From CAZAPG01 sp964486935 (GTDB taxonomy: Bacteria > Chloroflexota > Anaerolineae > 4572-78 > J111): DNA of 64,000 bases. The position numbers and the translations under genes were made by a program. The stretch is taken from NCBI GenBank assembly GCA_964486935.1, contig CAZAPG010000033.1:1-64000 (forward strand), read 5' to 3'. Below are positions 38,377-48,266 of this stretch, in pieces (positions within the stretch are counted from its first letter, which is position 1; every line of letters begins with the position of its first letter). The notes beneath the pieces are model-generated. The model ran no database searches and had not been told where the DNA came from. It saw only the letters and a program-made list of their open reading frames with translations.

Positions 38377-40944
38377 TTACTTGACAACAATGTTGACTAA
38401 TCGCCCCGGCACGTAAATTACCTTGACCGGCTTTTTGCCGTTGATGTACTTTTGCACGCCTTCGGTTGCCATGGCTCTGGCTTTGGCCTCGTCTTCGGAA
38501 ATATCAACAGCCACTTCCATTTTGTCGCGCACTTTGCCGTTAACCTGAATGGCAATTTCAACCACGTCTTCTTTGGCCAGCGCTTCATCCCACACCGGCC
38601 AGGCCTGTTGATGCACGCTGTAGGGCTGGCCGATGCGCTCCCACATTTCTTCGGTGATGTGGGGGAAGCCGGGGGCCAGCAGCAGCACCAGCGTTTGAAT
38701 GGCCTCATCCCAGGCAGGGTGTCCCACAATACCCGGCGCGGCGCTGCGGATGGCGTTCAGCGCGTTGGTATATTCCATCAGGCCGGCAACCATGGTGTTG
38801 AAGCTGAAATTTTCAATATCGTTGGTGACGCGCCGAATGGCTTGATGCTGCTTACGCTGCAACTCGCGGATTTGAGTCTCGGTTGGTTTACTCGCCTGAA
38901 CTTTTGCTCCCTTGCTCCGCGGCCCAACGACCAAATCCCAAACCCGCTCGATAAAGCGCTCGATGCCCAGAATGCCGTTGCTATCCCACGGGCCGCCCTG
39001 CTCCCAGCGAAAGCCAAACATCAGGTAGCCGCGCACCACGTCGGCGCCGTACTCCTGCACCAAATCATCGGGGGCAATGACGTTGCCCCGGCTTTTGCTC
39101 ATTTTTTCGCGGTCTTCGCCCAAAATGATGCCCTGGTTGAACAGCGCCTTCATCGGCTCGTCAAAATCAACCACGCCCATATCGCGCATGGCCTTGGTAA
39201 AAAAGCGGGTGTACAGCAGGTGCATGGTCGCGTGCTCGATGCCGCCGGTGTACTGGTCAACCGGCAGCCAGTAGTTGCCCTGGGCCGGGTTGTAGGGCAT
39301 ATCATCCGCCGATAGCCTGTCGCCGCCTTTCCAGTGCGGGTCCATGTAAGCGTATTGATACCAGCTTGAGCACATGAAGGTGTCCATCGTATCGGTTTCG
39401 CGCTCGGCGCTGCCGCCGCACCGGGGGCAGGCAACGTGGCGAAAGCCCTCGTGGAACTTCAGCGGCGACTCGCCGGTGGGCATAAATTCAACATCCTCCG
39501 GCAGTTCAACCGGCAAGTCCTCATACGGCACGGGCACAATGCCGCAGGTGGGGCAGGAAATCATGGGGATGGGACAGCCCCAGTAGCGCTGGCGGCTTAT
39601 CAGCCAGTCGCGCAGGCGGTACGTGACGGCAAATTTGCCAATGCCCTGCTCCTCCAGCCAGCGGGTGACGGCCAGCCGCCCTTCGGTTTCGGGGGTCAGG
39701 TTGGCGGGCAGGCCGTATTGCCCGGCCAAATCGGGCGTCCACTGCTCCAGGGTGTATTTGCCAATGGTGGCGTAGCCGGTAAATTGGCCGCTGTTGACCA
39801 TTTTGCCCGGCCCGGTGTAGGCTTCCGCAAAAGGCTGGCCGTCCCAATCTTTGGGGGCAACCACCACCGGAATGGGCAGGTTGTATTTTTGGGCAAACTC
39901 AAAGTCGCGCTCGTCGCCGCTGGGCACGGCCATGATAGCGCCGGTGCCGTAGGTCATCAGCACGTAATCCGCAATCCAGATGGGGATGCGCTCGCTGTTA
40001 ACCGGGTTGATGGCATATGCGCCGATGAAGACGCCGCTCTTTTCCTTTTCGGTCGACAGCCGGTCGATTTCGGTCTGGCGCTCGGCCTGAGAGACGTAGG
40101 CTTCCACTTGGGCCCGCTGGGCATCGCTGGTCAGTTCTGCAACCAGGGGATGCTCCGGGGCCAGCACCATAAAGGTTGCGCCCCACAGGGTATCGGGCCG
40201 GGTGGTGAAGATAGGAATTTCGTGGCCGCCCTGTTCGGTTTTAAAAACCACCTCCGCGCCCTCGCTGCGGCCAATCCAGTTTGTTTGCATGGTTTGGACG
40301 CGCTCCGGCCAGTTCATTTTAGAAAAGTCCAGCAATTCATCGGCGTAGGCGGTAATTTTAAAGAACCACTGATCCAGGTCTTTTTTAATTACGGGCGTGC
40401 CGCAGCGCTCGCAGTGGCGGTCTTCGCCCCACACCTGCTCGCGGGCCAGGGTGGTGTTGCAGTTGGGGCAAAAATCTACCGGCGCGTTCTTTTTGTAAGC
40501 CAGGCCCATATCGTACAGCTTGCGGAAGAACCACTGGCTCCACTGGTAGTAGTCGGGGTCGCTGGTGATGGCCTCGCGCTCCCAATCGAACATGGCGCCC
40601 ATAGAGCGCAGTTGGCCGCGCATCCGTTTAATATTGGCGTAAGTCCACTCTTTGGGGTGGATGTCGCGCTTGATGGCGGCATTTTCGGCGGGCAGGCCAA
40701 AGGAGTCAAACCCCATGGGAAACAGCACATTGTAGCCCTTCATGCGCATCCAGCGGGCGCGGGTATCGCTGGGGGCCATGGCATACCAGTGGCCCATGTG
40801 CAGGTCGCCGCTGGGGTAAGGGTACATGGTCATGGCGTAATGTTTGGGTTGGCTGTCGTCAACCACAGAGCGATACAAGCCGCTGGCTGCCCATTTTTGC
40901 TGCCATTTTTGTTCGATTATTTTGGGGTCGTATTTGTCGGACAT
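38377..40944 (-). CDS. leuS: Leucyl-tRNA synthetase
   Basis: 855 residues, full length. Class I signatures: HMGHWYAM (HIGH) in YPYPSGDLHMGH, ATP-site KMSKSRGNVI, the zinc knuckle-like CPNCNTTLAREQVWGEDRHCERC, and the CP1 editing domain (TTRPDTLWGATF). Charges tRNA-Leu and edits Ile/norvaline errors. A candidate attenuator precedes it (40962-41045). Confidence 0.95.
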   Translation of the reverse strand: MSDKYDPKIIEQKWQQKWAASGLYRSVVDDSQPKHYAMTMYPYPSGDLHMGHWYAMAPSDTRARWMRMKGYNVLFPMGFDSFGLPAENAAIKRDIHPKEWTYANIKRMRGQLRSMGAMFDWEREAITSDPDYYQWSQWFFRKLYDMGLAYKKNAPVDFCPNCNTTLAREQVWGEDRHCERCGTPVIKKDLDQWFFKITAYADELLDFSKMNWPERVQTMQTNWIGRSEGAEVVFKTEQGGHEIPIFTTRPDTLWGATFMVLAPEHPLVAELTSDAQRAQVEAYVSQAERQTEIDRLSTEKEKSGVFIGAYAINPVNSERIPIWIADYVLMTYGTGAIMAVPSGDERDFEFAQKYNLPIPVVVAPKDWDGQPFAEAYTGPGKMVNSGQFTGYATIGKYTLEQWTPDLAGQYGLPANLTPETEGRLAVTRWLEEQGIGKFAVTYRLRDWLISRQRYWGCPIPMISCPTCGIVPVPYEDLPVELPEDVEFMPTGESPLKFHEGFRHVACPRCGGSAERETDTMDTFMCSSWYQYAYMDPHWKGGDRLSADDMPYNPAQGNYWLPVDQYTGGIEHATMHLLYTRFFTKAMRDMGVVDFDEPMKALFNQGIILGEDREKMSKSRGNVIAPDDLVQEYGADVVRGYLMFGFRWEQGGPWDSNGILGIERFIERVWDLVVGPRSKGAKVQASKPTETQIRELQRKQHQAIRRVTNDIENFSFNTMVAGLMEYTNALNAIRSAAPGIVGHPAWDEAIQTLVLLLAPGFPHITEEMWERIGQPYSVHQQAWPVWDEALAKEDVVEIAIQVNGKVRDKMEVAVDISEDEAKARAMATEGVQKYINGKKPVKVIYVPGRLVNIVVK

Positions 40945-40961
40945 GATTTAATCTCCATTGC

Positions 40962-41045
40962 AAATAAAAAGCCGGTCTTCCGACCGGCTCTGGCGTGTTT
41001 AGCACAGTTTGGCGTCATCCCCCGGCAAAGGGGAGCGGTCGGCAT
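40962..41045 (-). promoter_or_regulatory. Candidate transcription attenuator in the leuS leader
   Basis: Terminator: a 7-8-bp stem (40988-40982 with 40977-40971), TTCC-type loop, T5-A-T3 tail ending about 10 bases before the leuS ribosome site. An upstream stretch CCGACCGCTC (41042-41033) can pair with GAGCCGGTCGG (40990-40980), which excludes the terminator, so the leader can switch. The T-box core TGGNACCGCG is absent. A possible promoter is TTTGCG (41211-41206), 17 bases, TACAAT (41188-41183). The rest of the 40945-41345 gap shows nothing else firm. Confidence 0.55.
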
Positions 41046-41345
41046 AAGATTTTTATTTGGCCACTAAGGTTTTCTCCAACAACAAAAAACAGGGCAATCC
41101 GACCCGTATGCAGGTTGGGCGAATGGCCGGGTATATGGCTTGATTGATTGTTGATAACTTCCTGTCTCACCTGAATGCCTCGATTGTACAGTTTAATGCC
41201 CGAAGCGCAAAACCTTGGGTGACATTATACCACAACTTTACCACCGAGTCGATAGGTTTTCAGCAGCGGATTCCTGATTAAATTGATTTTCTATAATTTC
41301 TATGATAAAATTTACTTCGCAATCTAAAAGACAGTTTAGGCCAAA

Positions 41346-41999
41346 ATGACCTTGCACGATACCCGTCGACGAATTATTGAATATCTTAAAGAAAAAGGGC
41401 AGGCAACCGTAGACGAACTGGCCGCCTTTGTGGATTTGACGCCGATGGCGGTCAGGTATCATCTTAATGTTTTGCAGCGAGATAATTTAATTGCCCCTTC
41501 TACCGTGCGCCAGTCGGCCGGGCGAGGCCGCCCGCAGCAAATTTACACGCTGACCAACGCCGCCGATGCGCTCTTTCCGGTCGATTACTACAGCTTAACC
41601 GACTATCTGCTGGACGAGTTGAGCACGCGATTGGGTAAGGATGGTATCAGCGAAATTTTTAACAGCATTGCTACCCGGCTGGCTCAGGAAGCTCCACCGG
41701 CCAAACTATCCCAAACCACCGAAGAGCGTTTGGAAGAGTTAAAGGCTTTTTTAGAAGAAAAGGGTTTTGTCGTCGATTGGGAAACCCAAAAAGATAGCTA
41801 CCTGCTGCACGCCTACTCTTGCCCCTACCGGCAGGTGGCTAAAGAATACAATCAGGTGTGCGTGCTCGACAAACGCATCATTGGGGCAATGCTCAACACT
41901 ACCCCGGCGCGAGTAGCCTGCCTGACAAGCGGCGATGACCACTGCATTTACCAAATTTCCAAACCAATTGAGCTAATTTTAGACCCCGTAAAAACCTAA
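41346..41999 (+). CDS. SufR-like Fe-S-sensing transcription regulator
   Basis: 217 residues. N-terminal winged HTH (TRRRIIEYLKEKGQATVDEL, TPMAVRYHLNVLQRDNL), then a C-terminal sensor with Cys at 159, 172, 192 and 200 (SCPYRQVA, NQVCVLD, ACLTSGDDHC), the spacing expected of SufR-type DeoR/ArsR repressors that bind an Fe-S cluster. The suf genes are not in the window. No clear ribosome site precedes the ATG. Target operon unknown. Confidence 0.75.
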   Translation: MTLHDTRRRIIEYLKEKGQATVDELAAFVDLTPMAVRYHLNVLQRDNLIAPSTVRQSAGRGRPQQIYTLTNAADALFPVDYYSLTDYLLDELSTRLGKDGISEIFNSIATRLAQEAPPAKLSQTTEERLEELKAFLEEKGFVVDWETQKDSYLLHAYSCPYRQVAKEYNQVCVLDKRIIGAMLNTTPARVACLTSGDDHCIYQISKPIELILDPVKT

Positions 42000-42112
42000 A
42001 TTATTACGCTAAACAGCCTTTTTAAATAGTCAACCGGCCCAGTTACCGGTTTTTTTATCCAGAGGGTTATGTTTTTTCATCATATCGCTACCACTAAAGG
42101 AGTTGACATCGC

Positions 42113-43093
42113 ATGAAAGACCGCTACGGCAGAGAAATAAACTACTTGCGGATTTCTTTAACAGATCGCTGCAACCTGCGCTGCGTTTACTGCATGCCTA
42201 TGCACGGCCTTACCTTTGTACCTAACGATGATCTGCTCACTGCTGCCGAACTGGAAAAAGTTGTTCGGGCCGCCGTTGAAGCCGGCTTTAAAAAAGTTCG
42301 GCTCACCGGCGGCGAGCCAACGCTGCGCCAGGATATTGTAGAAATTGTGCGCCGGCTGGCCAATATTAACGGCGTAGAGCAATTGGTAATGACCACCAAT
42401 GGCTACCGGCTGCCCTATATTGCCCAGGATTTGGCCGATGCCGGCTTGAAGCGGGTCAACATTCACGTTGATTCATTAAATAAAATGTCCCTTGCCAAAA
42501 TTATGCGGCTAGGCAGCTACCATAAAGCCTGGGCCGGTATCGAGGCCGCAGAAAAGGCCGGGTTGACTCCTGTCAAACTCAATGCCGTTATCACCCGGGG
42601 CTACAATGATGACGCCGCCGTAGATCTGGCCCGGCTTACCCTGGAGAAGCCGTGGCAAATTCGCTTTATCGAATTGATGCCTTTTGCCGGCCCAACTGAA
42701 ATTCAGCTTGAGCATTACGTCTCCAGTGATGAAGTAAAAAGCTGGATTGAAGCCGAACTGGGGCCGTTGTTTGAACTGAACGACGGCCAACTGGACGGCG
42801 AAGCGCGGGTTTATCGGCTGGCCGGGGCCGAAGGAACTATTGGCTTTATCAGCCCCGTTAGTAACCCCTACTGCGATGATTGCAACCGGATGCGCCTGAC
42901 TGCCGATGGCCGCATGCGCATGTGCCTGCTGGTTGATGGCGAAATAAACTTCAAGCAACCTTTGCGTAACGGCGGCGCGCACGATGATTTGGTGGCCCTG
43001 TTTGAGCGGGCCATCCAGGCCAAACCGGTGGGCCACAAGCTCAAACACGGGGTTCACCCCGAAGCCCGCACCATGAGCCAGATTGGCGGCTAA
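42113..43093 (+). CDS. moaA: GTP 3',8-cyclase MoaA
   Basis: First step of molybdenum-cofactor synthesis; a radical-SAM enzyme that turns GTP into 3',8-cH2GTP. 326 residues. N-terminal CxxxCxxC (C20, C24, C27) in TDRCNLRCVYC, SAM-binding LTGGEPTLR, and the C-terminal second cluster CDDCNRMRLTADGRMRMC. Near GGAGTTGACATCGC leader. Other moa genes are not adjacent. A strong terminator follows. Confidence 0.93.
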   Translation: MKDRYGREINYLRISLTDRCNLRCVYCMPMHGLTFVPNDDLLTAAELEKVVRAAVEAGFKKVRLTGGEPTLRQDIVEIVRRLANINGVEQLVMTTNGYRLPYIAQDLADAGLKRVNIHVDSLNKMSLAKIMRLGSYHKAWAGIEAAEKAGLTPVKLNAVITRGYNDDAAVDLARLTLEKPWQIRFIELMPFAGPTEIQLEHYVSSDEVKSWIEAELGPLFELNDGQLDGEARVYRLAGAEGTIGFISPVSNPYCDDCNRMRLTADGRMRMCLLVDGEINFKQPLRNGGAHDDLVALFERAIQAKPVGHKLKHGVHPEARTMSQIGG

Positions 43094-43103
43094 GGTTAAC
43101 CAG

Positions 43104-43134
43104 AACGCGAGGTGTTACGCCTCGCGTTTTTTTT
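43104..43134 (+). terminator. Terminator of moaA
   Basis: AACGCGAGG (43104-43112) pairs with CCTCGCGTT (43120-43128), 7-base loop, then TTTTTT. Confidence 0.88.
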
Positions 43135-43361
43135 GTGAGGCAAAGCAGTAATGCGGCTTGTAATAATTGATTGCTAAAATGCCCTTATGCAAAAATAGCG
43201 CCTTAACCCTTAACAGGCAACTTGTACCCACTTCCCATTGAAAATTTAAGAGTTATGGGATAAACTATTAAACTAAATAGTAACCAGAAAACGTGTTACT
43301 CTTCCTGTTAGGCCATTCGTTTTTTTAACAAGAGGCAAACAGCCAAACAAGGCAAAAAACT

Positions 43362-44852
43362 ATGAAAGTTGAAAAAGATTATTACAGGATTTTGGATGTT
43401 GTTCCAATTGCCACAGATGACGAAATCAGGCTGGCCTACCGGAAACTGGTGCGGAAACTCCACCCCGATGTTAACGCCAGCCCCGATGCCGGCGAGAAAT
43501 TCAAAGATGTTCAGGAAGCCTACGAGGTTTTAAGCGACCCGCCCCAACGCAAAAAATATGACCACTGGCGCGCCCAGCAAGGGCTAGACCGGTCATCGGC
43601 CTTGAGTTTGCAAACCATTATCAGCCATCCAAAACTGCCTGCTTTACCCGACGAGCAAGCCTACTACATTCTGCTTAGTATTATGCCCATTAACAATCTG
43701 CCCACCTCGCGCCTGCCCCTGAATATCTGCCTGGTTTTAGACAGAAGCACCTCGATGAAGGGCATCCGGCTGCAACAGGTCAAAGAGGCCATCAACCAAA
43801 TTATTGACAAACTACAGCCACAAGATGCTATTGGCCTGGTAGTGTTTAGCGATAAGGCCCAGGTGTTACTGCCCAGCCAACGCCACATTAACAAAGCCCA
43901 GGCCAGAGCTGTTGTTAGTACCATTCAGCCTGGCGGGGGTACCGAAATTTTGCAGGGACTAAGCGCCGGGCTGCAAGAGATAAAACGCTTTAAAACTGAC
44001 AATTCGGTAAATCATCTTATTTTGCTAACCGATGGCCAAACCTACGGCGATGAAAAAGGATGCGTTGAACAGGCTCATTGGGCCGGCTCTAACAAGATTC
44101 ACCTGAGCGCCATTGGTATTGGCACAGATTGGAATGAGGATTTGCTTGACCAAATGGCCGATATTTCCGGGGGAGCTTCTATTTATATCGACTCGCCGGA
44201 TAAAGTCAAAAATATTTTCTCTGAAACCATGCAAAACCTCGAAACCGTGGTGGCCCGCGAGCTAACCATAAAAATCAATCCAAACGCTGGCGTTTACCTG
44301 CACGAAGCCCACCAAATTACGCCTCATATTTGCCGGCTTGAGGTAGAAGACCAGCGCTTAACGCTGGGTTCGTTAAGCGCCAACCAAGAAAAAAGCCTGC
44401 TTTTAGAGTTTAGAGTGGGCCGTTTTCAGCCGGGCGACCATCGGCTGATGCGGATTACGGTAGAAGGGGATATGCCCGGACAGGCCAATCGCTCCTGGGA
44501 GTGGATTGAGATGGATACCCGCGTTGTAGACAAAGCAGAAATGGGTGATTTCAAAATACCCTCGCAAATTGCTACGGCATTGGGTAAGCTGGCTCTTTAC
44601 AGAATGCAGCAAAAAGTAGCCGAGGATGTGGCTGCGGGCCGTATTGAAAAAGCAACGCAGCGGCTGCAACTTATTGCCACTCGATTACTGGATTTGGGCG
44701 AGCCGGAATTGTCAAGAGCGGCCTTGTTAGAGGCCGGCCAACTGGCCAAAACCAGCACCCTTTCTGAAGAGGGATTGAAGAAAATTCGATACGGCACGCG
44801 GGCACTAATGTCTGGTGAAACCAAAGTGTTTAGCACGCGGCTGATTGTTTAG
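43362..44852 (+). CDS. DnaJ-vWA fusion protein
   Basis: 496 residues. J-domain at 5-72 with the HPD triad (34-36) and QEAYEVLSDP. A vWA domain (about 100-300) has an intact MIDAS: DRSTS (127-131), TDG of ILLTDGQTYGDE and the intervening Thr in GGTEIL. The C-terminal third has beta segments and a helical end. The J-domain would recruit an Hsp70 to a client held by the metal-dependent vWA domain. No DnaK or partner is adjacent. Long A/T-rich gap (43135-43361) upstream. Confidence 0.8.
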   Translation: MKVEKDYYRILDVVPIATDDEIRLAYRKLVRKLHPDVNASPDAGEKFKDVQEAYEVLSDPPQRKKYDHWRAQQGLDRSSALSLQTIISHPKLPALPDEQAYYILLSIMPINNLPTSRLPLNICLVLDRSTSMKGIRLQQVKEAINQIIDKLQPQDAIGLVVFSDKAQVLLPSQRHINKAQARAVVSTIQPGGGTEILQGLSAGLQEIKRFKTDNSVNHLILLTDGQTYGDEKGCVEQAHWAGSNKIHLSAIGIGTDWNEDLLDQMADISGGASIYIDSPDKVKNIFSETMQNLETVVARELTIKINPNAGVYLHEAHQITPHICRLEVEDQRLTLGSLSANQEKSLLLEFRVGRFQPGDHRLMRITVEGDMPGQANRSWEWIEMDTRVVDKAEMGDFKIPSQIATALGKLALYRMQQKVAEDVAAGRIEKATQRLQLIATRLLDLGEPELSRAALLEAGQLAKTSTLSEEGLKKIRYGTRALMSGETKVFSTRLIV

Positions 44853-44909
44853 GCTATCTGCCGTTTGACAAATATCTGTGAGTGAGTATACTTTTCTGCA
44901 CATTGGCGC

Positions 44910-44985
<76 letters not shown>

Positions 44986-45062
44986 GGCAAAGTTTAAGTT
45001 CTGAGTTAAACTCGGTTAGCAACAACTTGAAACTTAAAACCTAAAACTTAAAACTAAAATAC

Positions 45063-45136
<74 letters not shown>

Positions 45137-45145
45137 TCAATAAGT

Positions 45146-45173
45146 AACCCTCCACAAATTTGGGGGGTTTTTT
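45146..45173 (+). terminator. Terminator behind the tRNA-Ala pair
   Basis: AACCCTCC (45146-45153) pairs with GGGGGGTT (45162-45169, one G-T pair), followed by TTTT. Confidence 0.7.
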
Positions 45174-45308
45174 GTTACCCAATTGCTACTCGCCCGGCGC
45201 CGATTCGCTCATTCGCTTATTATTCAGTAAAATGAGGCCGAAAAACTTAGCGTGTCAAAGCCTGCTTTGATACTCTGTTACCATTATTGTCAAGGGAGAA
45301 CTCTTACA

Positions 45309-46232
45309 ATGGCGTTACCAAAATCCGAGTTTATCTGGTTTGATGGCAAGTTTGTGCCCTGGGATGAGGCCAAAATTCACGTTTTATCACATGTATTGCA
45401 TTATGGCACCAGCGTGTTTGAGGGGATTCGCGCCTATCAAACCCCGGCCGGGCCGGCCGTTTTGGGCCTTAAGCCTCACGTCAAGCGGCTGTTCAATAGC
45501 TGCAAAATTATCAATATGCCCATCCCTTTTACCGCCCAGGAAATAAGTCAGGCCATTGTAGATACCGTTGCCAAAAACAAGCACAACGCCTGCTACATTC
45601 GCCCCCTGGTGTTTAGAGGATACGAAACCCTGGGGGTCGACCCGCGCGCCTGCCCGGTGCAGGTGATTATTGCCACCTGGGAATGGGGCACCTATTTAGG
45701 GGCCGATGCCATTGAAAAAGGGGTGGATGTGGCCGTCAGTAGCTGGCGGCGCATGGCCCCCGATACCCACCCGGCCATGGCCAAAGCCGGCGGCAATTAC
45801 ATTAACTCCCAAATGGTGGTGATGGAAGCCAAACGCCACGGCTACGTTGAAGGCATTGTGCTCGACGTGCAGGGCTATGTGAGCGAGGGCAGCGGCGAAA
45901 ATATTTTTGTGGTGATGGACGGCAAAATTTATACCCCGCCGCTGGGCAACTCTATTTTGACCGGCATCACCCGCGGCTTTGCCATCACCCTGGCCCAGGA
46001 AAAAGGCTACCCCATTGTTGAGCAGCAAATTCCCCGCGAAATGCTCTACATTGCCGACGAAATCTTTTTTACCGGCACTGCCGCCGAAATTACCCCGGTT
46101 AAAAGTGTTGACGGCGTGCAAATTGGCAGCGGCGCGCGCGGGCCAGTTACCGAAGAGATTCAAAGCGAATTTTTCGCTATCATCACCGGCGAGGTGGACG
46201 ACCGCCACGGCTGGCTAACGCCGGTAAAATAG
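45309..46232 (+). CDS. ilvE: Branched-chain amino acid aminotransferase
   Basis: PLP enzyme that interconverts branched-chain amino acids and 2-oxo acids. 307 residues from the ATG at 45309 (AAGGGAG upstream); an in-frame start 19 codons earlier lacks a ribosome site. Class IV transaminase marks: LHYGTSVFEGIRAY, RPLVFRGYETLGV, the PLP Lys in AKAGGNYINS, VSEGSGENIF, and LTGITRG, FFTGTAAEITPV near the end. Confidence 0.93.
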   Translation: MALPKSEFIWFDGKFVPWDEAKIHVLSHVLHYGTSVFEGIRAYQTPAGPAVLGLKPHVKRLFNSCKIINMPIPFTAQEISQAIVDTVAKNKHNACYIRPLVFRGYETLGVDPRACPVQVIIATWEWGTYLGADAIEKGVDVAVSSWRRMAPDTHPAMAKAGGNYINSQMVVMEAKRHGYVEGIVLDVQGYVSEGSGENIFVVMDGKIYTPPLGNSILTGITRGFAITLAQEKGYPIVEQQIPREMLYIADEIFFTGTAAEITPVKSVDGVQIGSGARGPVTEEIQSEFFAIITGEVDDRHGWLTPVK

Positions 46233-46247
46233 CCCATTATCAAAATA

Positions 46248-46894
46248 ATGCCCGGCTTGTTGGTTGTACTCATTCTCTATCTGTTTGTATTTGCCCTGGC
46301 TGAGGTGCTTTACCGGCATGGCACACCGGCTAAATTTACCCGAAAAATCACCCACATTGGCGGCGGACTCATCTCTGCCGGTTTGCCTTTGTTTGTAACG
46401 CTTGGGGCCGCCCTGGCCCTGGGCGTTTTTTTTTAGGCTTATTGATTTTAACTAAAAAGTTGGGGTGGCTGGGCAGCGTTCACCAGGCTAACAACCGTAG
46501 CGTTGGGGCTGTGCTGTTTCCGCTTAGTTTGCTGCTGTGCGCCCTGGTCTACTGGCCGCTTAACCCGCTGATTTTTCAGGGGGCGGCTCTGATTTTGGGC
46601 CTGTCCGATGGCCTGGCCGGGCTGGCCGGTCAAAAATTTGGCCGGCGCCAATACCAAATTACCGGCCTCAAAACTATTGAGGGTAGCGCCGCCTTTTTTG
46701 TCATCACCTGTTTAATTCTATATTTTCTACAACTTTACGCCCAGATACCCCACACTCCCGCCCGTTCGATTGGCGTTGTGGCGGCGGCGCTGCTGCTAAC
46801 CCTGGCCGAAGCCGCCGCCGGCAAAGGCTGGGACAATCTGCCCGTGGCGTTGGTGGGCGGGCTGGCGGTGTTGCTACTGGTCGGGCCAACCTAA
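46248..46894 (+). CDS. CdsA/dolichol-kinase-like membrane protein with -1 frameshift
   Basis: Two overlapping frames of one protein: MPGLLVVLILYLFVFALAEV...ALGVFF (46248-46436), then, after a -1 shift in a run of nine T (46426-46434), ILTKKLGWLGSVHQANNRSV...LLLVGPT. Read together it has about six helices and the GLSDGLAGLAGQKFGRR motif typical of phytol/dolichol kinase and CTP-phosphatidate transferases, with KTIEGS. A homopolymer error, ribosomal or transcriptional slippage, or a real mutation could explain the shift. Immediate downstream neighbour of ilvE. Confidence 0.7.
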
Positions 46895-47044
46895 CTTTGG
46901 ATAGGGGACGGGCCGGGGGATTGCCTGATATAATGGCGATCAAATAAGCCACCGGACATCACCGTAACGTATTGCTTAAACATAAACGTACGCAACACGT
47001 ACCAAATTTAATGAGGCTCTCAGCAACAACCAATCGAGGCAATT

Positions 47045-48214
47045 ATGAACACTTTTCTCAACAAACTCCGGCTCAAATGGTTTATTGCCCGGCGCACGCT
47101 GGGCTACACCCACGATTATGTGGAGCATCTCTACCAGATTTACCTCAACCATAGCAAAATCATCCACTTTAGAGATGGCTACCCGGTCTACTCGCTCAGT
47201 ACCCCGGCGCTGTTCAGCAAACCGGCGGCTCACTTTTTGGCCCGCAGCCTGTACCGCACCATCCAAAACAAGAACGTGCCCAATCTGATGAGCTTTGCCG
47301 TCAACGATGTGTGCGACGCCGTGTGCCAGCATTGCAGCTTTTTTACCGGCGTCGATGAAAAATCGCGGGCGATGTTGACCCTGGAGCAGTGCCGGCGCGT
47401 CATCAAAGAGGGGCAGCAGCTGGGCGTCTCCGTGATTAATTTTGTGGGCGGCGAGCCGCTGCTGCGCGACGACCTGCCCCAGATTATCGCCAGCGTCAAC
47501 AAAGACCAGTCGACCACCGTGCTCTTTACCAACGGCTCTCACCTGTCCGAGCGGGTGGCGGAGTTAAAAAAGGCCGGGCTGGACAGCGTCTACATCAGCC
47601 TGGACGCCGCCGAGGCCGACAAGCACGATGAATTTCGCGGCAAAAAAGGGTTGTTTGAGCAGGCCGTCCGGGGCATCGAGCGGGCCAAAGCGCTGGGCAT
47701 GTCGACCGGCATCTCCTGCTCCATCTCGCCGGAAGCGTTTTTTGAGGGCGAGCTGGAGCGAATCATCGAGTTGGGTAAACACATCGGCATCCACGAGGTG
47801 CTGGTGTTCGACATGCTGCCCACGGGCCGGGCCAAACACCGCGCCGATTTGGTCGACAACCCGGATTGGATTGAAGCGATGATCGACAGCATGACCCCCT
47901 ACAATGACCAGCCCGACTACCCCGGCGTGGTGGCCTTTGCCTATATGACCAGCCACCGCAGCGTCGGCTGCTCGTGCGGCACCAGCTACTTTTACATCTC
48001 CCCCTACGGCGATGTGATGAGTTGCGATTTCAACCACGCCAAATTTGGCAACGTGCTGCGCGCCCCCCTCTACCGCATCTGGGATGAAATGACCTCCCAC
48101 CCCGATTTTCAGCAGGCCAAGTGGGGCGGCTGCAAGGTGAAAGATTCCGAATACCTGGCCAAAGAAACGGTCTCGGTGGGGCCGGCGGCCCATAATGGCG
48201 GGCCTAAAAGGTAA
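47045..48214 (+). CDS. Radical SAM enzyme with C-terminal Cys motif (SPASM-like)
   Basis: 389 residues. Radical-SAM CxxxCxxC (C90, C94, C97) in NDVCDAVCQHC, SAM motif FVGGEPLLRDD, then TNGSHLSERV and ISLDAAEAD. The C-terminal CSCGTSYFYISPYGDVMSCDF and GGCK suggest an auxiliary cluster as in SPASM/twitch enzymes. An N-terminal extension of about 80 residues is unusual. The membrane proteins downstream suggest a role in envelope lipids or pigments; substrate unknown. Confidence 0.75.
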   Translation: MNTFLNKLRLKWFIARRTLGYTHDYVEHLYQIYLNHSKIIHFRDGYPVYSLSTPALFSKPAAHFLARSLYRTIQNKNVPNLMSFAVNDVCDAVCQHCSFFTGVDEKSRAMLTLEQCRRVIKEGQQLGVSVINFVGGEPLLRDDLPQIIASVNKDQSTTVLFTNGSHLSERVAELKKAGLDSVYISLDAAEADKHDEFRGKKGLFEQAVRGIERAKALGMSTGISCSISPEAFFEGELERIIELGKHIGIHEVLVFDMLPTGRAKHRADLVDNPDWIEAMIDSMTPYNDQPDYPGVVAFAYMTSHRSVGCSCGTSYFYISPYGDVMSCDFNHAKFGNVLRAPLYRIWDEMTSHPDFQQAKWGGCKVKDSEYLAKETVSVGPAAHNGGPKR

Positions 48215-48266
48215 CGAAATAAAAATCACCCTGCTCTCAACAGATGCATAAAACGAGGGCTTAACT

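Noticed and set aside
39436..41067. 543-aa rightward open frame opposite leuS
   Set aside because: Long because of codon bias in leuS; no domain, no start signal, and leuS motifs on the other strand are intact.
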